From positions 124,001 to 188,000 of the forward strand of contig DATMBG010000022.1 of NCBI GenBank assembly GCA_035559535.1: 64,000 bases of DNA. Direction: 5' to 3'. Below are positions 8,882-16,666 of this stretch, piece after piece. The position numbers and the translations under genes were made by a program. This stretch comes from Candidatus Limnocylindrales bacterium (GTDB lineage: Bacteria > Moduliflexota > Moduliflexia > Moduliflexales > JAUQPW01). Numbering within the stretch: position 1 is the stretch's first letter; every line of letters begins with the position of its first letter. The notes beneath the pieces are model-generated. The model was given only the letters and a program-made list of their open reading frames with translations, ran no database searches and was not told the DNA's origin.

Positions 8882-9322
8882 ATGAGTGATTGGATAGATC
8901 GATTAGAGAGAATTGATCCGAAACTCGTCCTGCATATTCGGGTTGACGAACTTACCATTACGGAGATTAACGAATTGCTGGATTTGTGGGAAGAACACTC
9001 CAATGACGAGTTCACCGAGGCCATTAAGGAGATGCTTTTTCACCGGGAAGGTTTTATAGGGAAAACTCTTTTGAAGGATTTGAAACAAAAGCTCCAGGTA
9101 AAGGAGGTAGATTCCCCGGACCGGAAGAAGATTCAGATTTTTGGGGAGGAGCATGTCATTACCCGGCACGGTAATTTTTTCTTACTGGACGGGAAATATC
9201 CCTTTGTTCATTATAGGCGCATAAACCGCGGCTTTTGGGTAGATCCCGACAGTGGTTATATCCTTTACCGTTTTGGAAGGTGGATGGTAAAGGATAACTG
9301 GCCGGTGTGTTTAAACGAATAG
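8882..9322 (+). CDS. Hypothetical protein
   Basis: About 146 residues from the ATG at 8882 (MSDWIDRLERIDPKLV). A TTG at 8831 would add 17 residues but has no support. The N-terminal half is helical and acidic (ITEINELLDLWEEHSNDEFT). The C-terminal half is rich in aromatic and basic residues (RRINRGFWVDPDSGYILYRF, GRWMVKDNWPVCLNE), as in a small beta domain. No membrane segment or known motif. It follows the small hypothetical at 8499 and is convergent with the TauD-like gene. Function unknown. Confidence 0.65.
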   Translation: MSDWIDRLERIDPKLVLHIRVDELTITEINELLDLWEEHSNDEFTEAIKEMLFHREGFIGKTLLKDLKQKLQVKEVDSPDRKKIQIFGEEHVITRHGNFFLLDGKYPFVHYRRINRGFWVDPDSGYILYRFGRWMVKDNWPVCLNE

Positions 9323-9345
9323 AGATAAGACTTTGGATCAATTCC

Positions 9346-10236
9346 TCAATAAGGTTCGTCTCCGATTACCGTACAGCGTCGCATGACCCGGCGCTCCCGG
9401 GTCGTATCATAGGCTGTTGCCCGGTGTAACAGACAGCGATTATCCCAAACGAGAACCTGTCTGGGCTCCCATTTATGGCAATAGATGAGATGATCAGGCG
9501 TGGCAAGCCGATTGACTTCTTCAATGAGGGCCCGACCTTCCTCGTAGTCCATACCCTGAATAGATTCTGCATGGTCTCCCAAAAAAATACATTTACGCTT
9601 CGTCTCCGGGTGGGTACGAATAATGGGATGGTCTACGGGGGGGACCTGGGCCTTTTGTTCCTCGGTTAACCGATCTTCCCCATGGCGACGGGTACGCGAG
9701 AAGTCCAAATTATGGATGGCCCGAAGTCCGCTGAGTCGTTCCTTCATTTCCTCACTTAATTCTTCATAAGCTCTGTACATGTCGCAAAAATAGGTTTCTC
9801 CACCCCTGGAGGGTACGATTTCTGCGTACATAATCGTGGCATGGCCAGTGCGGCGTCGCCAGGACCCGTCGGTATGCCAGTACAGGGTACCCTTGTCCGG
9901 GTGTTTCCCATTGGGATTGCCGGCCTCGTCCAGGTTGGAAAGAAAATAGATCTCGGGATAGTCCTTGTAACCATGATATTGATCCATCACATGGACCTGC
10001 ACTTCACCAAAATTCCGGGCAAACTGAACCTGCAACGCCGGAAGCAGGTCTACATCCCGGAACAAGATAACCTGGTAGGTGAGAAAGGCCTCGTAGATGG
10101 CAGGGAATATCTCTTCCCTGACCCCTTCGCTGAGAGTAATCCCGACGATTTCAGCTCCAAGGACTGGAGATAAAGGTCTGACTTCAAACGGCCAGTTATA
10201 AGATCGGTTCGCTTTATGAAAAGCTTGAAGGTTCAT
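9346..10236 (-). CDS. TauD/TfdA-family Fe(II)/2-oxoglutarate dioxygenase
   Basis: Non-haem iron dioxygenase that hydroxylates a small acid or sulfonate using 2-oxoglutarate. The facial triad is visible: WHTDGSW supplies HxD near residue 120, and LLHRATAYDTTRERRVMRR supplies the distal histidine and the 2-oxoglutarate-binding arginine. At 296 residues it has family length. The substrate (taurine, 2,4-D-like or other) cannot be assigned. It is followed on the same strand by an M20 peptidase about 42 bases upstream in transcription, so the pair may be one unit for using an organic substrate. Confidence 0.9.
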   Translation of the reverse strand: MNLQAFHKANRSYNWPFEVRPLSPVLGAEIVGITLSEGVREEIFPAIYEAFLTYQVILFRDVDLLPALQVQFARNFGEVQVHVMDQYHGYKDYPEIYFLSNLDEAGNPNGKHPDKGTLYWHTDGSWRRRTGHATIMYAEIVPSRGGETYFCDMYRAYEELSEEMKERLSGLRAIHNLDFSRTRRHGEDRLTEEQKAQVPPVDHPIIRTHPETKRKCIFLGDHAESIQGMDYEEGRALIEEVNRLATPDHLIYCHKWEPRQVLVWDNRCLLHRATAYDTTRERRVMRRCTVIGDEPY

Positions 10237-10278
10237 TATTTCCTCCTCTTCTATTTATTCTATTCCTTTATCAGGAGC

Positions 10279-11715
10279 CTACGAACTGCCGGCATAGGTA
10301 TATAAAATATCCACATAGGATTTCTCTGCCTCAACAATCCCTGCGACCTTCCCATCTCCCTCGATAACCAGATATTCATCTGGACTATGGGCATTACCAC
10401 CATGTCCCAAACCCCCACTACAATAGGGGAGGTTGATAGGATTTCCACAGTAAAGGTACATAGGCCAGCTCCCGCCGGAGATAGGCCATATTTGGGGTTC
10501 TATTCCGTTCTTTCGATAGGTTTGAATAACGGCCTGGGCAATAGCCGTTTTATGACTGACCTTAGCAGGAGGATAACCGGCCAGGGGCTTTATAAGGATA
10601 TCCTTATAACCTCGCCGATCCAAATGGGCTCTGAGCTTGCTCATGACCTCACTAACGGTCATTTTAGGGACCAGGCGAATATCTGCGGTACAGGCAACTT
10701 TATGGGGAAGGACGGTTTTGGAACCTGCACCGATATGACCTCCATAAATGCCTTGAATATTCAGGGTAGGACTGTAAAGAAACCTGATGAGCAAATCCCG
10801 TCCCTGGAGGTCGTCGATCCAATGATCGATTTTAAACATGCGCTGCCAGACTTCCGGATTGAAGGTTTTTTCCAATTGATCGATGAGTTCCAGATCTTCC
10901 TCCGAGGGAGGAAGAACATTATCATAGAAGCCTTCTATTTGTACGGTATTTCCATCTTCGGAAGTCAAGGAAGCCAGGGCATGAATAAAGCGCCAGATAG
11001 GACTATCCGCGGCAGCTTTCATGCTACTATGTACATCAAACTCCTTGGGACCCCGGCCCCAGAGACTGCCCGAGCATTCCAACTCAAATTCGAAAATTCC
11101 CTTGGCGCCCATTGCCATTCGAATACTCCCGTCAATTTGCTGGGAAGGGCCTGTATTGAGGACCGCATCGGCCCGACGCAATCGATCCTGATATTGACGG
11201 ATAAACTGCTCTAAATGAGGACTTCCCAGTTCTTCCTCTCCTTCCGCCGTAAACATGATATTCACCGGTAGTTTTCCCTCAACGGCGATGATGGATTCCA
11301 GGGCATTGAGCCACATCCGATACCCTCCTTTACTGTTAAAAGCTCCTCGGGCTATGACCACCTTTTTAAAAGGTGGTTTTTCCACCAACGTCGCATCAAA
11401 GGGCGGGAAAGTCCAAACCTCTCCGGCTACCGGCTGAACATCGTACATACAATAGTTGATCAGTGTTTTAGGAGCTCCCACATCATAGTGGGCCCAAATA
11501 CAGGGATGACCCTCTGTTTCCACCAGCTCAACTTCTCGACATCCCAGCTTGCGATAATACTCCATAAGGAGATCTGCACACTCTCGAATTCCCTTGTTTT
11601 CCGTACTAATACTGGGCTGACGCAGATATTCCTGCACCTTAGCAATGTGCTCCGATTTATGATCTTCTATATACCGATAGATTTTTTCAAGATCTGGCAT
11701 CGCACAAAGACCCAT
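10279..11715 (-). CDS. M20-family metallopeptidase / amidohydrolase
   Basis: Dizinc exopeptidase or deacylase of the M20 family (dipeptidase / carboxypeptidase / succinyl-diaminopimelate desuccinylase-like). Motifs: YCMYDVQPV (HYDVQP-type zinc motif in which the usual His reads Cys), RGAFNSKGGYRMW (normally RG..D.KG), and the catalytic MFTAEGEEELGS. C-terminal metal ligands lie around GGLGHGGNAHSPDEY. At 478 residues it is complete. ATG 11700 is an alternative start. The Cys in the first motif and the Asn-Ser in the second depart from the consensus metal ligands and are worth noting. It lies just upstream of the TauD-like gene. Confidence 0.88.
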   Translation of the reverse strand: MGLCAMPDLEKIYRYIEDHKSEHIAKVQEYLRQPSISTENKGIRECADLLMEYYRKLGCREVELVETEGHPCIWAHYDVGAPKTLINYCMYDVQPVAGEVWTFPPFDATLVEKPPFKKVVIARGAFNSKGGYRMWLNALESIIAVEGKLPVNIMFTAEGEEELGSPHLEQFIRQYQDRLRRADAVLNTGPSQQIDGSIRMAMGAKGIFEFELECSGSLWGRGPKEFDVHSSMKAAADSPIWRFIHALASLTSEDGNTVQIEGFYDNVLPPSEEDLELIDQLEKTFNPEVWQRMFKIDHWIDDLQGRDLLIRFLYSPTLNIQGIYGGHIGAGSKTVLPHKVACTADIRLVPKMTVSEVMSKLRAHLDRRGYKDILIKPLAGYPPAKVSHKTAIAQAVIQTYRKNGIEPQIWPISGGSWPMYLYCGNPINLPYCSGGLGHGGNAHSPDEYLVIEGDGKVAGIVEAEKSYVDILYTYAGSS

Positions 11716-11792
11716 GAACCAATAACCATTAATCCATAGCCATGAACAACTAATTAATCAGCCTCTACAGCCATACCCCATCTACTCAGGGT

Positions 11793-12032
11793 TCATGACT
11801 CGACTAATTTCCTTACGTAAACTTTATACTCCCCTTCGACCTCCTCTTCGATTCCTAAAAATTCATGACCGGTACTCTTACACCAATTGGGCATATCTAC
11901 TTTAATCCCTTCATCATCGGAAAGAACTTCCAGAATCTGTCCCACCTGCATACTCTTAAATTTTTTTGCCGTTTTGATGATGGGAATAGGACACAGGAGG
12001 CCTAACGTATCCAGCGTAGCATCTGCCTGCAT
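11793..12032 (-). CDS. TusA/SirA-like sulfur-carrier protein
   Basis: 79-residue protein of the TusA family, which receives persulfide sulfur on one cysteine and passes it on. The diagnostic N-terminal motif is DTLGLLCPIPIIKTAKKF, with the active Cys before Pro-x-Pro. It ends in a short beta strand (EVEGEYKVYVRKL). It lies between an M20 peptidase and a PP-loop thiolase, with a cysteine desulfurase further upstream on the same strand. That suggests the three act as a sulfur relay for tRNA or cofactor thiolation. Spacing of over 130 bases on the upstream side means separate promoters are possible. Confidence 0.9.
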   Translation of the reverse strand: MQADATLDTLGLLCPIPIIKTAKKFKSMQVGQILEVLSDDEGIKVDMPNWCKSTGHEFLGIEEEVEGEYKVYVRKLVES

Positions 12033-12164
12033 AACTCTGTCTGTTGTTCGTAATCTGTCGTCCGTTGACGAAGATCCAGGTCTGTAAAACGTTTCCCATA
12101 GACCGGACCCCTATTCCCCTGCACAGCCAACCGTGCTCCTACAAACCCAGGGACAACGGACGGA

Positions 12165-13214
12165 TCAGATACGAAACTCCTCCAGTTCTTGTCCGATAAT
12201 CGGGTGAACCTCTACGATTCCCTCTGTAGCGTTTCTGCGGTATTGAACCCGAACGGTTTCGGCGGTTTTTCCATCACTATGTCCGGCTGTAATTCCGGCG
12301 ATGAGTTCTATATCTTCCGGTAATACTTCCCCGTCTGTAACGGTTAAAGGACCTTTATAGTCCAAAGTTTCAAAAAACCAGTGGTCACCTTTTTTACAGA
12401 AGTTCGCAAGGAATTTATTTTCGGCTTCATCACGACCTACAATCACCTTCAGATCTTCGGATAATCGAAAATGCCGTCCTACCTTTGCCAAAATAAAGTC
12501 GTCCATGACGATCCGCTCTTTTCCCTTGTAGGTAATCAAATCCCGCAACTTCCTGGCATAATTCTGATCGGTTAGAAAACAACATCCTCCCGACGGTTGT
12601 GGATATTCTTCAATACCAAACTCGGCAGCAAGTTGCATCTGAACCTGGCGGGACCGTCCCTGAATGTCATAGAGCTTGTTTCGATCGACCCATCCTTTGA
12701 TTTCCGGAACGGTGGGAGGCAGTAACTTAGCGGAGAGTGGTCGCAACAGGAGACCCTCCAGGCCACTTTCCCTGGCGATTAGCAGAAGCTCACGCATGTG
12801 TTGGGATTTAGGACGCTGACCCAGAACTTCACCGGTAAAGACAAATTGAGCTCCAACCTCCTCCATATATTCTTTGGCTTTTTGAAACATATAGATCCGG
12901 CAATCTACACAGGGGTTCATGGCAGATCCATATCCGTACTTAGGCTCGAACAAAACCGTTTTATAATAATCTTCTGAGATATCCATCAACTCCACTTTAA
13001 TGCCCAGGTCTGCACCGGCTCTTAAAGCTTCATTTTGAATGATTTTGTTTTTATCTTTATTTCGCCGAATCTTTCTCCGATGTTCTGTTACACAAAACCC
13101 GGTGTAAAAGTTAATCCCCTGAACCTCAATACCCATGTTGCTGATTATTTTGACGGCCAGGGTACTATCTAGCCCACCGGAGAGGAGCGCGATAGCTTTT
13201 ATTTTTTCGGTCAT
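12165..13214 (-). CDS. PP-loop ATPase, MnmA/ThiI-like sulfurtransferase
   Basis: 349-residue N-type ATP pyrophosphatase that activates a substrate, probably a tRNA uridine, for thiolation. The PP-loop is LLSGGLDSTLAVKI at residues 10-23. Cysteines at CVDCR and SGGCCFLTD are candidate catalytic or Fe-S ligands, and FTGEVLGQRPKSQHM is a conserved segment of the MnmA-like branch. The C-terminal 100 residues form a separate small domain. The sequence is not classical MnmA or ThiI, but resembles the MnmA/ThiI-like proteins of delta-type bacteria. It lies between a TusA-like carrier and a cysteine desulfurase, which fits a tRNA thiolation role (inference). Confidence 0.85.
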   Translation of the reverse strand: MTEKIKAIALLSGGLDSTLAVKIISNMGIEVQGINFYTGFCVTEHRRKIRRNKDKNKIIQNEALRAGADLGIKVELMDISEDYYKTVLFEPKYGYGSAMNPCVDCRIYMFQKAKEYMEEVGAQFVFTGEVLGQRPKSQHMRELLLIARESGLEGLLLRPLSAKLLPPTVPEIKGWVDRNKLYDIQGRSRQVQMQLAAEFGIEEYPQPSGGCCFLTDQNYARKLRDLITYKGKERIVMDDFILAKVGRHFRLSEDLKVIVGRDEAENKFLANFCKKGDHWFFETLDYKGPLTVTDGEVLPEDIELIAGITAGHSDGKTAETVRVQYRRNATEGIVEVHPIIGQELEEFRI

Positions 13215-13225
13215 AATTAATCCCT

Positions 13226-13653
13226 GAATCCTTCATCCTGAACCATTAACCTCTTATACTCATTTATAAACAGGTGGCTCCTTGGAAGTTAAAAGCCTGA
13301 GGGCCAGGTTTTTTAACCTGATCCCCCTCTCTCATACGCGCCAGGGTAAGCGTGAGATCCCTGAGGAGGGCCCTTAATGCCAAATATCAAACGAGACGTT
13401 GTACGGGCGCAAGGCCTTGCGCCCCTACCTTAGGTTTGCAGGAGAAGGAACTTTGAAGCGAGGTTCCTTTCCCCCTCCCCTTCCTCCCGTTCACGGGGGG
13501 AAGGGACCTGCTGGGGACGCCTTAACCCGGCGCGTATGCCCCCTTCCCCCCCATAAGGGCCAGTCTAAAAAAGATCCCCTTGAAAGCAATCCCCCGCCAG
13601 AACTTTTTCGATAATTTAACAGGTTCGGGTTAATTATTCAGGATGAAGGATTC
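13226..13653. repeat. Repeat-rich interval flanked by 16-bp inverted copies
   Basis: gaatccttcatcctga (13226-13241) and its exact reverse complement (13638-13653) flank about 400 bases. The right copy overlaps the last codons of the cysteine desulfurase. Inside are a perfect 20-bp palindrome (13405-13424) and a C-rich/G-rich inverted segment near 13465-13560. No gene is visible. A similar ccttcatcc unit recurs at 45850-45890. Confidence 0.5.
13405..13424. repeat. REP-like palindrome, copy 1
   Basis: Perfect 20-bp palindrome gggcgcaaggccttgcgccc within a gtac...ctac frame. The same outer frame with different inner bases occurs at 59497-59516 and 59524-59542, so arms have changed together. Confidence 0.8.
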
Positions 13654-14804
13654 ATTACAGAGATACTTCTTAGCTTTTCCACCAGAGGTGGAAAGGTTTC
13701 TATCACAACGTCTATATCTTCTTCTCTGGTGTAAATTCCGGTTGAGAAAAGCAGTGAACCCTCTGCCAGTTCCAAAGGAATCCCCATGGCTTTCAGAACA
13801 TGGGAGGGTTTCCTGGCCGTAAAGGTACAGGTGGAACCTGGAGAAACCGCAATTCCCTTCCTGTCGAGAAGCAAAGTCAGGGCATCCCCCTTCACACATT
13901 CAACACAAAAACTCAGATAATGGGGAAGTCTTTGGGTAGGATGCCCGTTTAAGTAAAGACCCGATACTTTCTTTAAGAGGGCATCCCCCAGCCGATTTCG
14001 TAAAAACAAAATGTGATCTATTCGTTGGGTCATTTCTTTTCTGGCCAGCTCTGCCGCTTTTCCAAGCCCTACAATGCCTGAAATATTTTCGGTACCTGCC
14101 CGCCGTCCTTCTTCCTGCGTACCCCCATGGATCAACGGATAAATCCTTACACCTTCTCGAATGTATAAGGCCCCGACCCCTTTCGGACCGTAGAATTTAT
14201 GCCCCGAAAGACTCAGTAAATCAACTCCCAGCATGTCTACATCTACCGGTAAAATACCCACGACCTGTGTGGCATCGGTATGAAAATAAACTCCCTTCTC
14301 CCGGGTAATCCGACCGATTTCTGCTATGGGCTCTAAGGTTCCCACCTCATGGTTCCCATACATAATGGATACCAAAATCGTTCTCTCTGTGATTGCTTCG
14401 GCAATTTCTTCGGGATCAACCATTCCATATTTGTTTACAGGTACATAGGTCACCGTAAATCCCAGTTTTTCCAGAAATTTAAGGGCATAAAGTACCGATT
14501 GATGTTCAATCTGAGAGGTAACGATATGGGTTCCTTTCTTCTGATTCGCAAAGGCTACTCCTTTAATAGCAAAATTATTAGCTTCTGTACCACCCGAAGT
14601 AAAAACAATCTCCTCCGACTTAGCACCCATGAGCAGGGCAACCTGTTGTCTGGCTTCTTCTAGAGCTTCCCGAGGTTTTTTACTTTCTTCATAAAGACTT
14701 CCAGGATTCCCGAAAAATTCCCCCAAATAAGGGAGCATCGCCTCCCTCACTTCAGGATGCACAGGGGTCGTTGTGGCATAATCCAAATAAATTTTCTTCA
14801 TCAT
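13638..14804 (-). CDS. Cysteine desulfurase (NifS/IscS family)
   Basis: PLP enzyme that removes sulfur from L-cysteine as an enzyme-bound persulfide for Fe-S clusters, thiolated tRNA and cofactors. Family marks: IYLDYATTTPVHPEV near the N-terminus, TSGGTEANNFAIKG, HTDATQVVG, the Schiff-base lysine in LSGHKFYGPKGVGALY, and the mobile-loop cysteine within SPGSTCTFTARKPSHVL. 388 residues, complete. The last codons lie in a dispersed intergenic repeat, so the C-terminal SVMNPSS tail is repeat-derived. It lies upstream of the PP-loop thiolase and TusA-like genes on the same strand. Confidence 0.95.
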   Translation of the reverse strand: MMKKIYLDYATTTPVHPEVREAMLPYLGEFFGNPGSLYEESKKPREALEEARQQVALLMGAKSEEIVFTSGGTEANNFAIKGVAFANQKKGTHIVTSQIEHQSVLYALKFLEKLGFTVTYVPVNKYGMVDPEEIAEAITERTILVSIMYGNHEVGTLEPIAEIGRITREKGVYFHTDATQVVGILPVDVDMLGVDLLSLSGHKFYGPKGVGALYIREGVRIYPLIHGGTQEEGRRAGTENISGIVGLGKAAELARKEMTQRIDHILFLRNRLGDALLKKVSGLYLNGHPTQRLPHYLSFCVECVKGDALTLLLDRKGIAVSPGSTCTFTARKPSHVLKAMGIPLELAEGSLLFSTGIYTREEDIDVVIETFPPLVEKLRSISVMNPSS

Positions 14805-15094
14805 AGGGATTCATAAAGAATATAATCGAAATACCTCTCATCTTCAACCTTCTAACAAGCTTTCTTGTCCGAAGTTAACAAAATATCCTCCATAGAGGGA
14901 CTTTCAAGGGTCAACTTATCCTTCCAACCCCTCCCCATCCCCCCGCATGCGAGGAGAGGAAAGGGAGAGCGGCAAGATAAGGTAAGATAAAAATCGTATT
15001 ACTTAAATTTGATCCCATAGAGCTGCTTTCACTTCCCGACTCCCTTCTCCCCTTGTGTGGGAGAGGGACCTGGCATAGGTGCCAGGATAAGAAG

Positions 15095-15233
15095 GTTAGC
15101 CCCGGCGGGGTGACCTGTTTCACAGGCCGCTCCTCCGGAGCTTGAAAAAATCTGAATGACTGGATCCCCCAACTTGCGTCGGAGGCTACCCACAGTTCGC
15201 CCCTGACGGGGCCTTTCAACTTATCCTGGCGCC
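15095..15233. repeat. Dispersed ~140-bp repeat, copy A
   Basis: Aligns at roughly 85% by eye with 19753-19893. The shared core includes cgctcctccgga, ctgaatgactggatc and ttcgcccctgacgg, and small hairpins such as cctgtttcacagg and gcccctgacggggc. It does not look coding. A non-autonomous element or structured RNA is possible. Confidence 0.7.
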
Positions 15234-15294
15234 TCTAGAGCCGGGGGTGAGGGCCGCTCAAAAGTCAAGCAAAACTAACTAAATAGTGTAATAG

Positions 15295-15396
15295 ATGAAA
15301 AGTCCTGTTTCTAAGGGGTTTGATAGGATAACCTTAAAAGAAGTACAAACTTTATTGAAAGACTTAGAAAGACAGATTAAAATAGTTGAAACATAA
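15295..15396 (+). CDS. Possible 33-residue small protein or gene remnant
   Basis: Short ATG-initiated frame reading MKSPVSKGFDRITLKEVQTL and ending in an amphipathic stretch LLKDLERQIKIVET. Composition looks protein-like, but there is no clear ribosome-binding site. It may be a degenerate fragment rather than a working gene. Confidence 0.25.
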   Translation: MKSPVSKGFDRITLKEVQTLLKDLERQIKIVET

Positions 15397-15450
15397 AAAT
15401 ATTGCAGTTTGTAGAAATCAGGATAAGAATCCAACAGGAAGGTAGAGTCT

Positions 15451-16512
15451 ATGAAACGTAAAACGACGGTGAGTATTGAGGGGCCTTCTTTTTTCATTAA
15501 CGGTCAACCGACTTATCCAGGTCGTTGGTACCAGGGGCTCAAAGTAGAAGGTTTGCTTTTTAATGCCCGGATGGTTCAGGGGATTTTTGACGATCTTAAT
15601 CCGGAAACACGAAGTCGGTGGAATTATCCCGATGGACCCTGGGATGCAACACGCAATACGGAGGAATTTGTTGCCGCCATGCCTGTTTGGCGGTCTTATG
15701 GACTGTTGAGCTTTACCATCAACCTTCAGGGTGGGAGTCCGGAAGGTTACAGTAGCTCTCAACCCTGGCACAATTCTGCTTTTGAGGCCGACGGACGACT
15801 ACGCAGCGATTATCTGGCACGACTGGAAAGGATTCTGGATACTGCCGATGAATTGGGTATGGCTCCTATTTTAGGATTCTTCTACTTTGGACAGGATTGG
15901 CGGTTGAACAACGAGCAAGCTGTAATACGCGCAACAGAGAATGCTACAGACTGGTTGCTGGAAAAAAGTTATACCCACGTACTTGTGGAAATCGGTAATG
16001 AAGTGGATTTACCTTACTACCGGCATGAGATCATTCGAGCACCGCGCTGCCATGAACTGATAGAAATTGTGAAAACCCGGTCGACCGGGAAGGTTAAATC
16101 ACCTGCCGGGCGATTGTTGGTGAGCACCAGTATGCAAGGCGGGGCCATTCCCCCGAATAATATAGTTGCTGCGGCGGATTTTATACTCTTGCATGGGAAT
16201 CATGTTTCTGAAACGGCCCGGATTCGGGAGATGGTAGACCAATGTCGCCAGCTATCCGGCTACCGAGATCAGCCTATTTTGTTTAATGAGGACGATCATT
16301 TTGATTTCGACCGGGAGGACAATCATATACTTGCAGCCCTCAGCCGGTATGCAAGCTGGGGATATTTTGATTATCGCATGCCGGGGGAAGGCTATCCGGA
16401 AGGGTTTCAAAGTGTTCCGGTGGATTGGACTATCAGTTCCCATCGTAAACGTGGGTTTTTTAATTTACTGGCCAAAGTAACAGGTAGCAATCCGCAGATC
16501 CTTTCAAGGTAA
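15451..16512 (+). CDS. TIM-barrel glycoside hydrolase-like protein
   Basis: 353 residues with no signal peptide, so probably cytoplasmic. The opening VSIEGPSFFINGQPTYPGRW is the lead-in typical of clan GH-A hydrolases. VEIGNEVDLPYY (about residue 183) provides the N-E acid/base pair at the end of beta-4, and QPILFNEDDHFDFD (about residue 273) provides a glutamate where beta-7 carries the nucleophile. The exact family is not clear. It may be a catalytically altered member. It precedes a peptide-type binding-protein gene on the same strand by about 155 bases, so uptake and breakdown of one substrate is possible but unproven. Confidence 0.7.
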   Translation: MKRKTTVSIEGPSFFINGQPTYPGRWYQGLKVEGLLFNARMVQGIFDDLNPETRSRWNYPDGPWDATRNTEEFVAAMPVWRSYGLLSFTINLQGGSPEGYSSSQPWHNSAFEADGRLRSDYLARLERILDTADELGMAPILGFFYFGQDWRLNNEQAVIRATENATDWLLEKSYTHVLVEIGNEVDLPYYRHEIIRAPRCHELIEIVKTRSTGKVKSPAGRLLVSTSMQGGAIPPNNIVAAADFILLHGNHVSETARIREMVDQCRQLSGYRDQPILFNEDDHFDFDREDNHILAALSRYASWGYFDYRMPGEGYPEGFQSVPVDWTISSHRKRGFFNLLAKVTGSNPQILSR

Positions 16513-16666
16513 AACCAGATAGGCTTACCTTGTTCTCACCCCTTCTCCCATAAAAAGGAGTGGAGGACCTTATAGGGGTCGCTTCAATGGGGTCGCTCTT
16601 TGATCTATAGATAGTAGCCGCATAATTTAACAATTTAAAATCCCCTAACCTAAGGAGGAAGAAATT

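Larger units (their letters stand above)
14805..15450. other. Gene-poor, repeat-rich intergenic region
   Basis: Contains C-rich and G-rich inverted segments at 14930-14980 and 15040-15075, then a copy of a dispersed repeat (15095-15233). Near 15295-15396 there is a 33-codon ORF listed separately. No other gene is seen. Confidence 0.5.

Noticed and set aside
13399-13614. 71-residue plus-strand ORF
   Set aside because: Composed of REP-like palindrome and proline-rich repeat DNA, no start signal.
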